A DNA stretch of 64,000 nt from Gracilaria vermiculophylla (taxonomy: Eukaryota > Rhodophyta > Florideophyceae > Gracilariales > Gracilariaceae), in assembly GCA_019155205.2 (NCBI GenBank), contig JAHNZQ020003150.1, forward strand, positions 1,760,443-1,824,442. The letters are read 5' to 3'. The first letter of the stretch is position 1; every line of letters starts with the position of its first letter. Below are positions 21,602-32,713 of this stretch, piece after piece. A program made the position numbers and the translations under genes. The notes beneath the pieces were generated by a model that was not told where the DNA came from, made no database searches, and saw nothing but the letters and a program-made list of their open reading frames with translations.

Positions 21602-22883
21602 TACAGTCTGTTTCAAAATCATAACACGTCGGTGTCCAAGTACAAAAATTGTGAATTTGGTACTGTACGACTACACGATCAAGATTAAAAATAAATTCAA
21701 GTGCAAAAACCGTTTCAAAATCATAACAACTTTGTGAAGTTTAAGTCTCTTTTGGCGACTCAGTAACTAGTTTTTCCACCTTTTTGCTTAATTACGAAAA
21801 TTCAGCGTTTGGGCATCAAAGTGATGTGGGCATTGATTATAAAAATAGATGTATTGTCCAAGCAGTTCTTAAAACAGTTTTCCAAATCAAAAACTGCGCT
21901 AAAATGCCTTCCGTGGCCATAAACCGTTCTTGATAAGAACTGTCATCCATTTTTAATGGGGTTCACGGCTGGGGAGCGTGCTGGCGAATCAATTACCGTA
22001 ATACCTGCTTCTTGTAGCCAATCTGTCATTACTTTAGATTTGTACACCGGTTAATTATCTCGCTGGAAAACCAAACTTCTTTGGTGTACACAATATCTAT
22101 AAGCTGGTCTATAGTTACAAACAACTTTTTCATAGCATGCAAAATCTATATGTGTGTGAATAAATGCAATATCTGCTTTCCCATATTCTGATATGCCTGC
22201 CCGGACCATCATAGAACAGCCTCTGGAGTTTCAGGTCCGGAATTCAGAGCTTTTTTTTCTTTGATCATGTCAATAAAATTTATAACAATTTGTTTCATCC
22301 AAGTTGAATATTTATTAATCAGAAAAAATAAGTGTATCCCATTGATTTATCTAGTACGCCATGTTTTCATACAAATACATTGCTTTTTTGCTTATGGCTA
22401 TCTTATAAATGAAATGTTTTAATCATTTGTTTGTACTTGAACAATTTTTTATTGCTTATTTGTCAAATTATTGATTTAGAAACATTGAGGTTTAAGGGTT
22501 TTGCAATTTGTTTTGCATGAAAATATTCTTTGACACAGTTTCCGTTTTCTAACACCTTTATCTGCAGGACTGGAAAGTTATGAAGGCCTTATAAGTGTTT
22601 TTGTTCTACAGGTTGCTGAGTTTTCTAGGATACGGGGGGTTGTGAATGGATAACGTTTTAAAAGTCGGCTAATTCTGACATATAATTTTCTATAAGCTTC
22701 TAGTTGTATTATTGCAAGCTGTTTGGAGCGAGAAAGAGATGAACGTCAATCCATAACGATGGATGTTGATGGTGTAGTGTTATGATTATGAAACGGTTTT
22801 TACTTATATGTTCTGCAAAAGGCGCACTACAGTACTATTTTGGCGCGTTTTTCAGGCGTGATATGATTTTGAAACGCACTGTA
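21602..22883 (-). mobile_element. Tc1-like transposon with doubled terminal motifs, dead transposase
   Basis: It lies between TA dinucleotides at 21602-21603 and 22882-22883. The left end has an outer motif TACAGTCTGTTTCAAAATC at 21602 and an inner motif AAACCGTTTCAAAATCATAA at about 21708. The right end has the same two motifs inverted, inner at 22777-22801 and outer at 22857-22883. The minus strand encodes Tc1 transposase blocks: KSKVMTDWLQEAGITVID, then SPARSPAVNPIKNG, where the expected sequence is DWPARSPDLNPIENxW. Further on are pieces of the C-terminal SMPxR and AKGG motifs. Stops and frame changes are numerous. Confidence 0.8.
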
Positions 22884-22930
22884 TTGGTGCCAAACTGCTG
22901 GAAGAGGATGAAAATAATATCAATAAAAAA

Positions 22931-23225
22931 ATGTACGAATCGTATGGAACTGCTGACGTGTGCAGATTGCCTACCACCAATCGACATGATGTCGTTCACG
23001 CCGGCACAGTTGGAAAGGCCGTTGACGGCGTCGATATTGCCTTATTCGACAGCAACACTCGTCAGATGTGTCCGCCAGGGGTCAAAGGTGAAATTAATTC
23101 CACCCAATTCCTCGCATGCTCCGTGTACTACGACTCTAATACTGCCGCCAAGAGCGCCATCATCGAAACGCCTGTGCCTAATCTCGACTATCCTCCCGTC
23201 GTGTGGTTTGCCACGGGAGACTGTG
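22931..23225 (+). pseudogene. Acyl-CoA synthetase (AMP-binding) fragment
   Basis: The frame starting at 22931 encodes about 98 recognisable residues from the core of an ANL-superfamily adenylate-forming enzyme. It contains YGTADV (motif YGxTE), then VGKAVDGVDIALFDSNTR, then PPGVKGEI, then SNTAAKSAI and a final VWFATGDCG (motif WxxTGD). Full enzymes of this family, which join CoA to a carboxylic acid using ATP, are 500-650 residues, so most is missing. The fragment starts about 48 bases after the Tc1-like element and runs into a GC-rich repeat. It is a gene relic. Confidence 0.7.
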
Positions 23226-23510
23226 GTTCACGTGGGCGCGGTGTGGCCGCGCATTGAGGCGGCGGCTGTGGCAGCGACGCGAGCTGAGGCGGCTACGGCG
23301 TGGATCACGGGCGAGAGGACGGCGGCAGTGGCGGCGCTGCTGGCGCTGTGAGCGTGGGCGCGACGCGGCGGCGTACGCTGAGGAGGCAGCGGCGACGAGA
23401 ACGATGGTAGTGACGAAGACGTTCGTGCCGACAATGGTGGGAGCGGCGACGACGGTGGGAGCGGCGACGACGGTGAGAGCGGTAACGACGGGGACAGGAG
23501 CGGTAACGGC
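23225..23510. repeat. GC-rich triplet-like repeat, copy 1
   Basis: A strongly GC-rich tract of GGC/GCG-like words. It shares a stretch of about 55 bases (GTGGGCGCGACGCGGCGGCG then TACGCTGAGGAGGCAGCGGC) with 34092-34140. On the minus strand both copies read TIVLVAAASSAYA-like peptides. The long frames across it on both strands are a consequence of low complexity. Confidence 0.6.
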
Positions 23511-23918
23511 GGGCATTGCCGAAATTGCTATGGTTTGCATTAAACGTAGGTACTGATCGTTCCGTGAAGGAGACTGCTGTAACCCAAGCGAATGTCAGAC
23601 TTTCAGTCGGTTTATATAGGCACACGTGTACTGCGCACACAAATACCTTCCTTACAGTATTCTCCAAGAAAGGTCGAGGTTCTCTGGTGCTGTACTCTAA
23701 AAAAAAATTAAAATAAGCCATATATACAGGGAAGGGGCTCGCAATAGTGCCACTTTGAGCAGTGCCGTCCTCTAAATAGTGCCACCCTTGCTAATGTGGC
23801 ACACCTTGGCGGGAGATGTAGGAGCACTGCTCACAAACAGGGGAAATACGACTGCGAAACGATCTGAAGATCTCCAAGCGGCGCCATCCGCTCTTCCCGA
23901 CAAGAGGCAGCAGCCGCA

Positions 23919-26075
23919 ATGATATCGGCATCATCTCAGCCCATCAAGAAGAGAACCAGACTCACCATCGGTCAGCAAATTCAAATTGCTCGAATGCTTT
24001 CAACAGGATGTAATGCATCAACCGTTATGCGTCAGTTCTCCATATCCCGACGCACTGTTACCAACATTAAACGCGCCACAGATCATCTTCTCCAGCATGA
24101 ACAAAACAATCCATTATCTCTGCACTCCAAAACTATACGCTCACCACCATTTGAGGCAATAGCGAAGAATGTTCTCAAGTTTTTGCAGGTTGCTAGATCT
24201 GCAAAATTACCAGTTTCTAAAAGTGTCATCCAGCAGAAAGCACTTATGGCTCGCGATCGGCTACTATTAACATCTGACTCTGAGCAACTCAAAAGTAAGT
24301 TGGAACAATTTCGGGCTTCCAATGGATGGGTATCAAAGTTTGTCAAGCGGTATGCGCTTCGATCCGTTTCATTGTCTGGAGAAGCTGGGAGCGTTTCGGC
24401 AGAAAACAATGCTGCAGAAATGAGTTTGTTACGAGAAAACCTGAAGAAGTACGACATTGACTGTATCTTTAACGTTGACGAGACAGGATTGTTCTACAAA
24501 CTTATCCCACGGAGAACATATTTAGCTTTTCACGAATCCCGCAAGTCTGTTGGAGGCACCAAAGCAATGAAAGCCAAGGACAGAATTATAACCTACGTTT
24601 CTACCAACGCGGACGGATCTGCAAAAGTCCCAATGGCTATTATCGGTACCGCGAAGAATACTCGTTGCTTCCGCTTGGGGTCACCTCCAGTTCCTTATTT
24701 AAGTCAAACGAACGCATGGTCGGATACTATAACGTTTCGGAAGTGGTTTCTTAGCATTTTCCTCCCATTTATACGAAGGTTTACATCTCGCCCATGTGTT
24801 GTCCTCATGGATAATTGCGGCCCACATGCTGCTGATTTGGCGGACATAAGAGGGCAAGTACAGATACTCACCCTCCCTTCGAACTGCACATCACTTCATC
24901 AACCAATGAACATGGGAGTTATCGCGGCATTTAAACGGAGGTATCTTTCACTTCTTTTGCGCAAAATCGTTGAAGATTTTGAAACAAGGAAGGCTCGGCG
25001 AGACGCATCATTAGCGAAGAGAGGAATGCGGAGCTTAGAGGATGGATTTGACCCACATATGCTGGATGTGTGCCATCTCGTTCATACGAGCTGGGAAGAA
25101 GTGAGTTCTACTGCGATTGCAAGATGTTAGCGAAAGGCAAAGGCTTTGCCAGTGCTTTCTGAAGCAGATATTAACTCTGTAGAAGGAAAGATGTCTAACA
25201 GACATGAGGTTAAGAACACTGTAACGGAAATGATTGAAGGGATACGCACGTTATCAATTCATGTTACAGCTACTGATCCTTTTAAAGAGCAGGTTTTTGA
25301 AACTATTGAGGCTAGTGATGTTGAGAAGTGCGTAAATATTGAAGAGGAGTATGACGTGCGTGAGGCTATGGTCGAGGATGCGCTCGAAATTGTTGATGTA
25401 GTGGAAGAGCATGGAGAGAAAGAGGTGGAGGTTGCGGATAGTATGAGGACGATGGGATTGTTGTACCGCTGCCTTGTGAGCATGATATACAGTTGCTTTT
25501 ACAAGGCATTGAAGAGGTTGCTGTGAACAGTGCAGTGTCTGATGTAGTGCAAACTACGAACGTGGCACAGACACGAGCCGCGTCGCGGAAGCACCACCAA
25601 GGTGTTCAAGCTTGCTCCCAATGAGAGGTGGCACAGCGAGAGAGCCCTCTGATAGGGTCGACACGAGCCNNNNNNNNNNNNNNNNNNNNNNNNNNNNNNN
25701 NNNNNNNNNNNNNNNNNNNNNNNNNNNNNNNNNNNNNNNNNNNNNNNNNNNNNNNNNNNNNNNNNNNNNTGTCACGGCGCACCCGCCATCGGGCCAATAT
25801 CGGCACACGAGGCCACAATTACTACCCTTCCTAGGGACACCCCCAAATGGGGCTAGTGAAGCTAATACTCTTCATAACCACGGTTGTGGCAGCCGGTAGC
25901 GGATGAAATACTTATGACGACCGCTGTTGCGGCAGACCCTCGACGGGGCGTTGCACTACATACATCTGATGCTGTTTTCTACTTGAGAAGAGCCAAAACA
26001 GCTCTGCTGCGAGCAAAACGAAGTGAGACGTCAAAGGATAAACGTCAAATGCTCATTACTGAGTTATTGGGGTGA
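23919..26075 (+). pseudogene. pogo/Tigger transposase (CENP-B HTH plus DDE_1), inactivated
   Basis: The first frame (403 residues) has the N-terminal CENP-B-like helix-turn-helix (residues 10-55) and the DDE_1 nuclease. The first Asp is in NVDETGLFYK (D187) and the second in LMDNCGPH (D298). The third site, QPMNMGVIAAFK, has Asn331 where the family has Asp. Reading continues in frame past TAG at 25128-25130 (context ARC-stop-RKAK, where relatives have Trp) to about 25450. It then shifts frame (VPLPCEHDIQLLLQGIEEV). After the gap, the C-terminal end DAVFYLRRAKTALLRAKRS (25884-26075) fits the family. Missense, nonsense and frameshift lesions mark it as dead. Confidence 0.9.
25670..25769. other. 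Assembly gap (100 N)
   Basis: One hundred undetermined bases lie inside the pogo/Tigger element, between transposase body and C-terminus. The exact length of 100 suggests a placeholder of unknown size. Confidence 0.99.
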
Positions 26076-26191
26076 AGGTCACCCGGTGAACGAGAGGGTT
26101 GGATTTGTGGTTTTGAATATCGCCCAACTCGCATTAGTGCCTGTCAAAGGCCTTTGGCACATAGTGGCACTACTGCGTGTACCCCACTGTA

Positions 26192-26940
26192 CCACAAAAC
26201 AAAATAACAATAATACTCAAAACGATTTCGTATAGCCGCTTCCATGAAATGGCTTCAGAGCCCCATAATCTCTGACAGTATACAAATAACGCCTTTTTTA
26301 CGTGCACATGAAGGGCGTGAGTGTACCAGACAGTGTCTTATACCTACATTAGAATATAAACCGTTCTTATCTCCTTCAGAAAAGAACTTTTTATATTTTT
26401 TTAAAACAACTGTACGCAATACCTTTTAGGTTATTTGCCTTCTCACACCAAAACGTGCTGCCACTGTGCTAACTACTTTGTATACGGTGGATGGAAAGAC
26501 AATTTGAAAATTATGTAAAACCCTTTGCGTTATATTTTGGGTTTATGGGTTTTAAAAAAGTCAAATACCACTCCTCGCTACACTGTAATAAATGGTATTA
26601 TATTGGAGTCTGTATATCTACCGGAAATGTACCTGAACATTTTTTTGTCAGTTATAAAGTAGGAAGTGCACTATTCGAAAACGTGTCGTTCTTTGCAAAT
26701 CATAGCTAAGCTTGCACCGAGAAAATAATTCAAAGCGAATGAGTTTCATTTTTCCATCCACAAAGCAGTTTTAAACATAAGAGTATCATTAAGCGAATAA
26801 AACGATATAATGTCTTTGCAAAAGTCAGAAGAAACAACCTGGGAAAATACTTAATTTGTGTTCATACTTTAAGCTGTATCACAAAGCTCGTCAAAGATCC
26901 ACTTGGGCTCATTTCATTCAACCAGCAACTTTTGCACCAA
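26192..26940. other. AT-rich 3' flank, no supportable gene
   Basis: It contains the intergenic space between the pogo-type element and the minus-strand propeller gene, whose stop codon is at 26941. Short frames (for example 26491-26709) have no recognisable features. Confidence 0.5.
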
Positions 26941-28392
26941 TCAGTCGTCGGCGTCGTTGATTTCAGAATCTTCCAATCCGCCGGGACCCCCAACCTGCGA
27001 CGACGTGAACAAGTAAACGCGACCATTTGCCTTGCTGGACCACAGTAGTTCCCCGCGGCTGTTGCGCCCAAAGCGCACGTCCACGCGTGCTCCATTGCTC
27101 AAGCTTTCGTCGAAGCGCACCACGTCACCCAACGAATTAAATTTCAACACACGCCCTTCCTTTTCAAACAGAATTTTCGCCTGCCGCGTTCGCGCCTGCG
27201 TGAGCAACGACGGGGGGCCTCTCGTAATCGCACGCTTGAGCTCCGAGATGCCTGAGTAGTACAGGTTGCCGCTCTTTGGAAAGTCCGAGTAGTAGTAATT
27301 TCCAGACATCGGCGACCCGTTTTCTACCGGACATCCGCCCGCGATTGCCTGTCCGACAAAGCCTGCCCCAACCGGCCCCTCATGCCCCACCTGCGCCGCC
27401 GGATAAATATATCCGTACTTTTCGTCATCTGCAGGCAGGTCTGCCACTCCAGTCAGCAGTCCGCCGCTTGCCAGATGCACGAAAGTCCCTTCTCGCATCG
27501 ACCACCCATAATTGCCCCCCGCCTCAACCAGATTTACCTCTTCCACATTATCGCGCCCAGCGTCCGCGACGTAAAAGGTCCCGTCGCGACCAAAGCACAT
27601 GTGATGAGGATTTCGGAAACCATATGCGTACACTTCGTCGGGCATTGATGTCTTCCCCACAAACGGGTTCGATAGAGGCACCAGATACGGCCGCCCAAAG
27701 CGCTGTATAGGGTCGATACGCAAGATTTTCCCAAGCGCATCATTGTTCTGTCCGCCGCCCGCCGTCGCAGATTGCACTGAGCCGTCTCCGTGCGCTATAT
27801 ACAAATGAGGCCCACGAAACGTCATTTGCTTGATTGGATGATCGAACACCGGCATACCGATGCGAAACACATTTCTGTACGAACTTTCGTCAACTGAGCG
27901 CATGGCAAAGTCATACTTGAACTCGAGCAGCACGCTGTCGGCGTTGATGGGGGTCGAAGAGTCTGACACATAATTAAACTGGGATGGATCACGGGGACGC
28001 GATTCCATTGCAGAGATGTAGAACAGACCGCTGATAGCGTACGTGGGATGGAACGCGATGCTACGAACTCCGCCATGCATCCTGTTGAACGTGTTCAAAA
28101 AGCGATCTGTTTGTGTCGCAATTGCATTCTCTACATCAATGAACAGTGACACCTCTCCGCTTCGTGATATTTTGTACACGGCATTTGCCGTGCATACATA
28201 AACGTCCCAAAGATAAGGTATAATACATGTTATCTGTGCAGCGGCTCCGTTTCTGTCCGGAATTTTTGCAAAACGCTTTGTGTAAACATTGAGCTCGCCT
28301 TGGAGAATTGGCTCGGTCACGGGATTGGCTGCACGGCAGAGCGCAAAAAATGTAGATACGGAAACAAGAACTAGGACTGAAGGGCGCATCAT
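26941..28392 (-). CDS. Secreted glucose/sorbosone dehydrogenase-like beta-propeller protein
   Basis: An intact 483-residue frame. Residues 1-21 form a signal peptide (MMRPSVLVLVSVSTFFALCR), so the protein is probably secreted or vacuolar. The rest has the landmarks of the GSDH six-bladed propeller family: GGVRSIAFHPTY (108-118), LGKILRIDP (220-228), YGFRNPHHMCF (257-267), VADAGRDNVEEVN (275-287) and GGNYGW (292-297). Family members oxidise sugars with PQQ, or act as binding proteins (HHIP-like). The sequence alone does not settle which. The length fits a single complete propeller with a short acidic tail. No introns are evident. It lies in the TE-poor zone, and nothing around it suggests an operon. 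Confidence 0.88.
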   Translation of the reverse strand: MMRPSVLVLVSVSTFFALCRAANPVTEPILQGELNVYTKRFAKIPDRNGAAAQITCIIPYLWDVYVCTANAVYKISRSGEVSLFIDVENAIATQTDRFLNTFNRMHGGVRSIAFHPTYAISGLFYISAMESRPRDPSQFNYVSDSSTPINADSVLLEFKYDFAMRSVDESSYRNVFRIGMPVFDHPIKQMTFRGPHLYIAHGDGSVQSATAGGGQNNDALGKILRIDPIQRFGRPYLVPLSNPFVGKTSMPDEVYAYGFRNPHHMCFGRDGTFYVADAGRDNVEEVNLVEAGGNYGWSMREGTFVHLASGGLLTGVADLPADDEKYGYIYPAAQVGHEGPVGAGFVGQAIAGGCPVENGSPMSGNYYYSDFPKSGNLYYSGISELKRAITRGPPSLLTQARTRQAKILFEKEGRVLKFNSLGDVVRFDESLSNGARVDVRFGRNSRGELLWSSKANGRVYLFTSSQVGGPGGLEDSEINDADD

Positions 28393-28399
28393 GGCAGTC

Positions 28400-30440
28400 C
28401 GATTGTAGATCTCTGCGGGCGTGTGTATTCCGCCGAGTTGGAGAAAAAGACAACGCTAATGCGTCCTGTCTTCCTAATCCCACTGCATTGCACTTCGGAG
28501 AATGGTTTCTTAAATAGTAATGATTCGCACTCGGTATCACCAGCAAGCAACAATGCACAGAAACGGTTGAAATCAAGATGAAGTCGCCATTCGTGATGTT
28601 GAATCGTGCCGATTTCCCCACAACGGCTCTTGAGCTCATGTAACGCATGACACTGGGCTGATAAACTCCTAAGTTGAAGATTAAAGTCGTGCTTCTCGCG
28701 TCAATTTCTAACGGTTTGCGTCCTGCTGCTCTGCCAAATTCGGTTGACATGCGTTTCATGCTCATCACGACGCACAACTAGATTATGTGCGTGCGCACCC
28801 CGGCGGCTTGGCTTCTGGTGCACAGATGTTCGCTGCAATGGCATTGTGATTTTGCATGTGGAGGCCTTTACCGCCTCGGCTAAAAGGCTGGAAATATCTC
28901 ATGACAACGTTGCTTGTGAATTGGGAGCAACAAGGCGCATAATTACAGTCTCAAATGATTGCCAGTGGTGAGCTCTATTCTCCAAGCCGATTATCATACC
29001 ATGAAATCATACTCTCCTGAGATTTACAGTCGGAGAGCGGTAATGTAGTTTTGTACTCGAACTGTTTTTTGCATGCTTAGCAGCGGTTTATGTGGTGGCG
29101 GATTTGCAAGGTCAAGAATACAGATAGAGACACTGCCGTTAATTAAAATAGATAAAAAGCATATTTAAATTAACATTGGTAGGGAATTGCGAAGAAGGAA
29201 AGAGTGCAACCTGTGCAAAGCTTACGTGTCAAGGTGTAAGGCAGTTGTTCTGTACAAAGTATTGTTAATAACATGAAGTGTTTTCATTCTTCCCGCCACG
29301 TGAATCGGTACCTTAGAATGCGTTGATAAGATGCATACTGTGGTTGATGCCTACCAGGAAGAACATGGATACCACCAAACAAGAGCTGAAGTGCTCTTGT
29401 CATTTGTGAATTTTTCTAGAGCTCCAATACTGACCTCATATGAAGCCAAATGATCGTCTGTGAGACTAGATGCCAAGTAGAAACTAGAAACTAGCAAAGC
29501 AGCCTTCGCATATTGTTGTGCTTGGTCGCGGTTTGGGACACGTAGAGCGTATGGAAGCTCCGATCAGACTCATTAATTTCTTGATGTAATCTCTCAGTTC
29601 TTTCGAACAACTCCTACAAAAATACAACAAAGTATCTGCAGCTTTCTTATTCATCTAGCGGCTCCTAGACGGGAATCATTCAATCATAGTCCAACGTACA
29701 TGGCACAGCATTTCAACATAGAAATGGCCATTGACGAGATTTGTACTAGGAACTCTTCTCGTCATTCAAAAGAGCGAAATAAGGGATGTCTCCTGAAAAT
29801 CATTCTTACGGATAATGAGTGTCAAAATTTTAAGTTTTACAGTTTCGTTCTCAAGAAGACGCATGGAACACAGTCCTATCTAACTCGCGTAGAGGTTCAG
29901 TGCCTTTTTTTTCTGAGCATCGAATCTGAATACGAAAGCACTCGCCCGATATATGCCTCTAAAATCAAATAAAGGTTAGCTGTGAAAGCGTTCCGAATAA
30001 AATCGTACAAAATATCTGTATGTTTCACAAGAACCGAAATGCGCCACTCACACATCAACGTAGTTACAAGCGAGAGTGTGCTTCGAAGCTTCCCCCCACG
30101 CTCAAGCAGCTCGCATTTGGGTGCTCCCTTACGACCGCTCCAGACGTGCGCCATGTATGCCCGGCTTTTTTTCTCAAAACCGCAGTTGCTCCCTGTCGTG
30201 CTGTCGTGCAAGCGCACTCTCAGCGAGCTTTTCCACTGTCGTTCCGTCTCGGACACAGTTTAGGCGATTTCCATTGTCCTCCGTATTGGGCTTTGCTATG
30301 CGAACAAACACCATCCTATGCTAATTTATCCCAGCGTGCCGCCATTCATTTTTCTGGGAAGCAAAACAACTTGGATTTTTACACAAATGGAGGAAAAAAC
30401 GCTGTGCACGTGAAAACCTCTGTAGTCATGCTTTACATGT
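28400..30440. other. Intergenic region without a supportable gene
   Basis: It holds the 5' flank of the propeller gene and the 3' flank of the kinase gene. Frames at 28744-28971, 29700-29972 and 30020-30263 are short and featureless, and no repeat shared with the rest of the window was seen. The propeller-gene promoter should lie just above 28392, but no clear TATA box was identified. Confidence 0.45.
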
Positions 30441-30449
30441 TTCATGTTT

Positions 30450-31337
30450 CTACATCTGATCAAACAGGTTCTGGTTCGGATCTACGATCTGGTCAATCGT
30501 CTGCTGTAATAACGTATTCATGCGCTCATAGTTCGGCGGCTGCATGGAAAGCGCCTCGTCCACCAGAATCTTGATGTTCTCCGGAATTGGCTGTCCCATG
30601 TCATTCCTCGTTGCAACCGCCTTTCCAAAGTTGTTCTTGATAACAGCCATTTGGTCATCCGAGAGATTGTACCATGTGTACCGGCTGAGCTCCCCCTCAG
30701 GAATGAGACCCTCCTCGCTATTTCGAAACAGCTTCACCATCATCTGAATCAAATCGCCGACATCGTTGATCTCACTGTAGGGGTTCAGAGTCTCGCACAA
30801 ACCAAAATCTATCAAGAACCATTGATCTTTCTGACCTGCGGTATATCCGCGCACCACATTCCCTTCTTTGATGTCCCCGTGCTTAAAGTTCAAATTATGC
30901 AGCGCCCACATAGTCTTGAAAACCTGCATAGTCATCACTACAATAGCGGCGTTTGAAAGACCTGTTTCTGCGTCACCAAATGCTGTTTCTACAGAGTCTC
31001 CAAATCTGCTCATCACCATGTAAGTGAACTCGTTGTGAGTTCCTAACGCAAAAGCTTTAGGAATTTTTAGATTTGGCGCCCTAATATTCAAATCTCGCAG
31101 TTTGTTGTACTCTTCCTCTAGGTCGTCCTGAGCATCTTCCAGCTCGTCCTCGTCGCCGCTCTCAACCACTGCAAACTTTACTACCGCATTCGGATGCTCT
31201 TGAGTGTTGTCTGTTACAGAGTAGACCGCACCAACGGATCCTGTACCCAAGATCTCACCAACAACCCATCTGTCGTCTACTGTATCCCCAGTGAAGTCGG
31301 GAGGCGTGTACTCTGCCGAATTGTTAGAAGAGCTCAT
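30450..31337 (-). CDS. CK1/VRK-like serine/threonine protein kinase
   Basis: An intact 295-residue frame, mostly one kinase domain. The glycine loop is GEILGTGSVGAVYSV (27-41), the ATP-anchoring Lys is in VVKFAV (K54), and the catalytic loop is HGDIKEGNV (153-161, Asp155). The metal-binding motif is DFG (177-179). HGDIK rather than HRDIK and the general layout resemble the CK1 group (casein kinase 1, TTBK, VRK). An acidic insert (GDEDELEDAQDDLEEE, 61-76) lies around helix C. The APE motif of ordinary kinases is absent, as usual in the CK1 group. All catalytic residues are present, so activity is likely. The substrate is unknown. The protein is probably soluble, since no signal peptide or membrane segment is seen. 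Confidence 0.9.
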   Translation of the reverse strand: MSSSNNSAEYTPPDFTGDTVDDRWVVGEILGTGSVGAVYSVTDNTQEHPNAVVKFAVVESGDEDELEDAQDDLEEEYNKLRDLNIRAPNLKIPKAFALGTHNEFTYMVMSRFGDSVETAFGDAETGLSNAAIVVMTMQVFKTMWALHNLNFKHGDIKEGNVVRGYTAGQKDQWFLIDFGLCETLNPYSEINDVGDLIQMMVKLFRNSEEGLIPEGELSRYTWYNLSDDQMAVIKNNFGKAVATRNDMGQPIPENIKILVDEALSMQPPNYERMNTLLQQTIDQIVDPNQNLFDQM

Positions 31338-31344
31338 TTTTTTG

Positions 31345-32335
31345 TTTCAACTTTTAGTACTTCTCAGCTGGTAGTAATTCTTTGTGATGCTCTGGCGGTG
31401 AGATGTACTTCTGTGGAAACGTTTCCACTCGTATGACATCATTTGTAGTACTTCTTTAAAGAGTTTTTTTTACTGAGTACGCATGAATTTTGACTCATCT
31501 TTATTATTTTTTGTGATACGTCCGCTAATTGCTTTGTAAGCGATGATGTTGTCATATCGTATTCGATTTCTTTCACTCTTAACACACTGGATATGAATAG
31601 CTCTTATAATTAGACAACTAATTGTGGCTCCAAGTAAACTCTAGGCCAAAACAGATATGCACCTTATGCGGGAAATAAAGTTACAATCCTTTATGATTTT
31701 TTCCTCTTCATTGATTGTGTTCATCTATTAAACATTAAAAGGCCTCACAATGTCAGAAAACTTCAAAAACAAATATGAAACCAAGAACGAATTCTTTTTG
31801 TTTTACGGTTCAATTCAAATGATGATACTATAATGGTTATAGTTTTATTTGCCAGTAACGATTTTGAACAATACATAAATTCAAATGCAAAAAAAATACA
31901 CACCTGATGCAATCAACGGCAAAGTAATCTCCAACAAAAGGTTGTCCCAAAAATAAGTATACAGGTAATCATATTGAAACAAATTATATAAAAATAACTA
32001 CAATGGTATCCGTTTCCTTTCTTTCTGATATTTGGATTAAAAAGCGTGTAAACAATCAAAAACATAATTAGATGCAAAGAAAGAATTACAAAAATGTAAA
32101 ACTGTAATTGGTAAAATTGATACTGGGAGCTTTTGTTCTTGGTCAAGAAACTTATATTAGAATGGGAGTGAAGGTGCTATTGACGTAGTTTCTGATATGT
32201 ATAGATTCAGTTGTACAAAGTGGATTAATTGTATTTATTCATGGCACCAGATAATATGTTTAAAGAATACAAACATTGTTTTCTGTAACAGTCAATTCTC
32301 GAGGGAAAACCCAAAAGAATTGGATTTGAATATTC
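31345..32335. other. AT-rich intergenic region
   Basis: No supportable gene. A 77-residue hydrophobic frame on the minus strand (31913-32146) is AT-driven. The kinase promoter should lie just above 31337, but no distinct box was recognised. Confidence 0.45.
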
Positions 32336-32340
32336 CAAAC

Positions 32341-32431
32341 CCCTCTATCCTCTCTTGGAATAGTTACTGACAAGCAGACACGTTTTCCACTTGTCTGGTG
32401 CCCTGCATAATCCTGACGTCAGACTTTCCAT
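32341..32431 (-). repeat. Left arm of a long inverted repeat (partner 34147-34238)
   Basis: The reverse complement of this stretch aligns with 34147-34238 with about nine mismatches over 92 bases by eye. Shared core words are GAAAGTCTGACGTCAG, ATTATGCAGGGCACCAGA and CAGTAACTATTCCAAG. The arms are separated by about 1.7 kb. Confidence 0.8.
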
Positions 32432-32461
32432 ACCTGGCGCAGCGCGTGACGTTCGAGAGTT

Positions 32462-32713
32462 TCATTCTGACAGACGAAGTCGCTGGAAATGCATGAAAGC
32501 GCGACTCTTCGACGCTGCGAGGAAGCCGTAAATGGCGTTGGAAAATAGAATGTAGGGCAGCGCGAGAATAGCAAAGCCGATTACGGTGGCAATGGAGGTC
32601 GAGTACGCAACAGGCAGCAGGCGCCACTTGCTGTATTCGTCACGATTTATGGCGGCGCGTTCTTTGTACAGACAAGTGGAACTACAGTATATAGTCCGGA
32701 ACCATGCCCGCAT
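32462..32713 (-). CDS. Hypothetical short protein with one membrane segment
   Basis: An 83-residue frame with a polar N-terminus (NRDEYSKWR) followed by a long hydrophobic segment (TSIATVIGFAILALPYILF) and a basic end. It may be the last exon or relic of a membrane protein. It lies inside the inverted-repeat interval, just beyond the left arm. I do not recognise a family, and no independent evidence supports expression. Confidence 0.3.
   Translation of the reverse strand: MRAWFRTIYCSSTCLYKERAAINRDEYSKWRLLPVAYSTSIATVIGFAILALPYILFSNAIYGFLAASKSRAFMHFQRLRLSE

Larger units (their letters stand above)
23727..26189 (+). mobile_element. pogo/Tigger-type DNA transposon with terminal inverted repeats
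   Basis: The left end CAGGGAAGGGGCTCGCAATA at 23727, continuing GTGCCACTTTG, mirrors the right end, which on the minus strand reads CAGTGGGGTACACGCAGTAG then TGCCACTATG and stops at 26189. Both are flanked by TA (23725-23726 and 26190-26191), the target duplication of the Tc1/mariner/pogo superfamily. The element encloses the transposase at 23919-26075 and includes the 100-base assembly gap at 25670-25769. Confidence 0.85.

Noticed and set aside
25554..25899. Frames running through the N gap, and similarly at 49932-50235
   Set aside because: They are open only because undetermined bases contain no stop codons.
28136..28777. 213-residue minus-strand frame
   Set aside because: It overlaps the start of the well-supported propeller gene in another frame and has no domain.
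30020..30956. Plus-strand frames around the CK1/VRK-like kinase
   Set aside because: They are antisense or adjacent shadows of the kinase gene without recognisable features.
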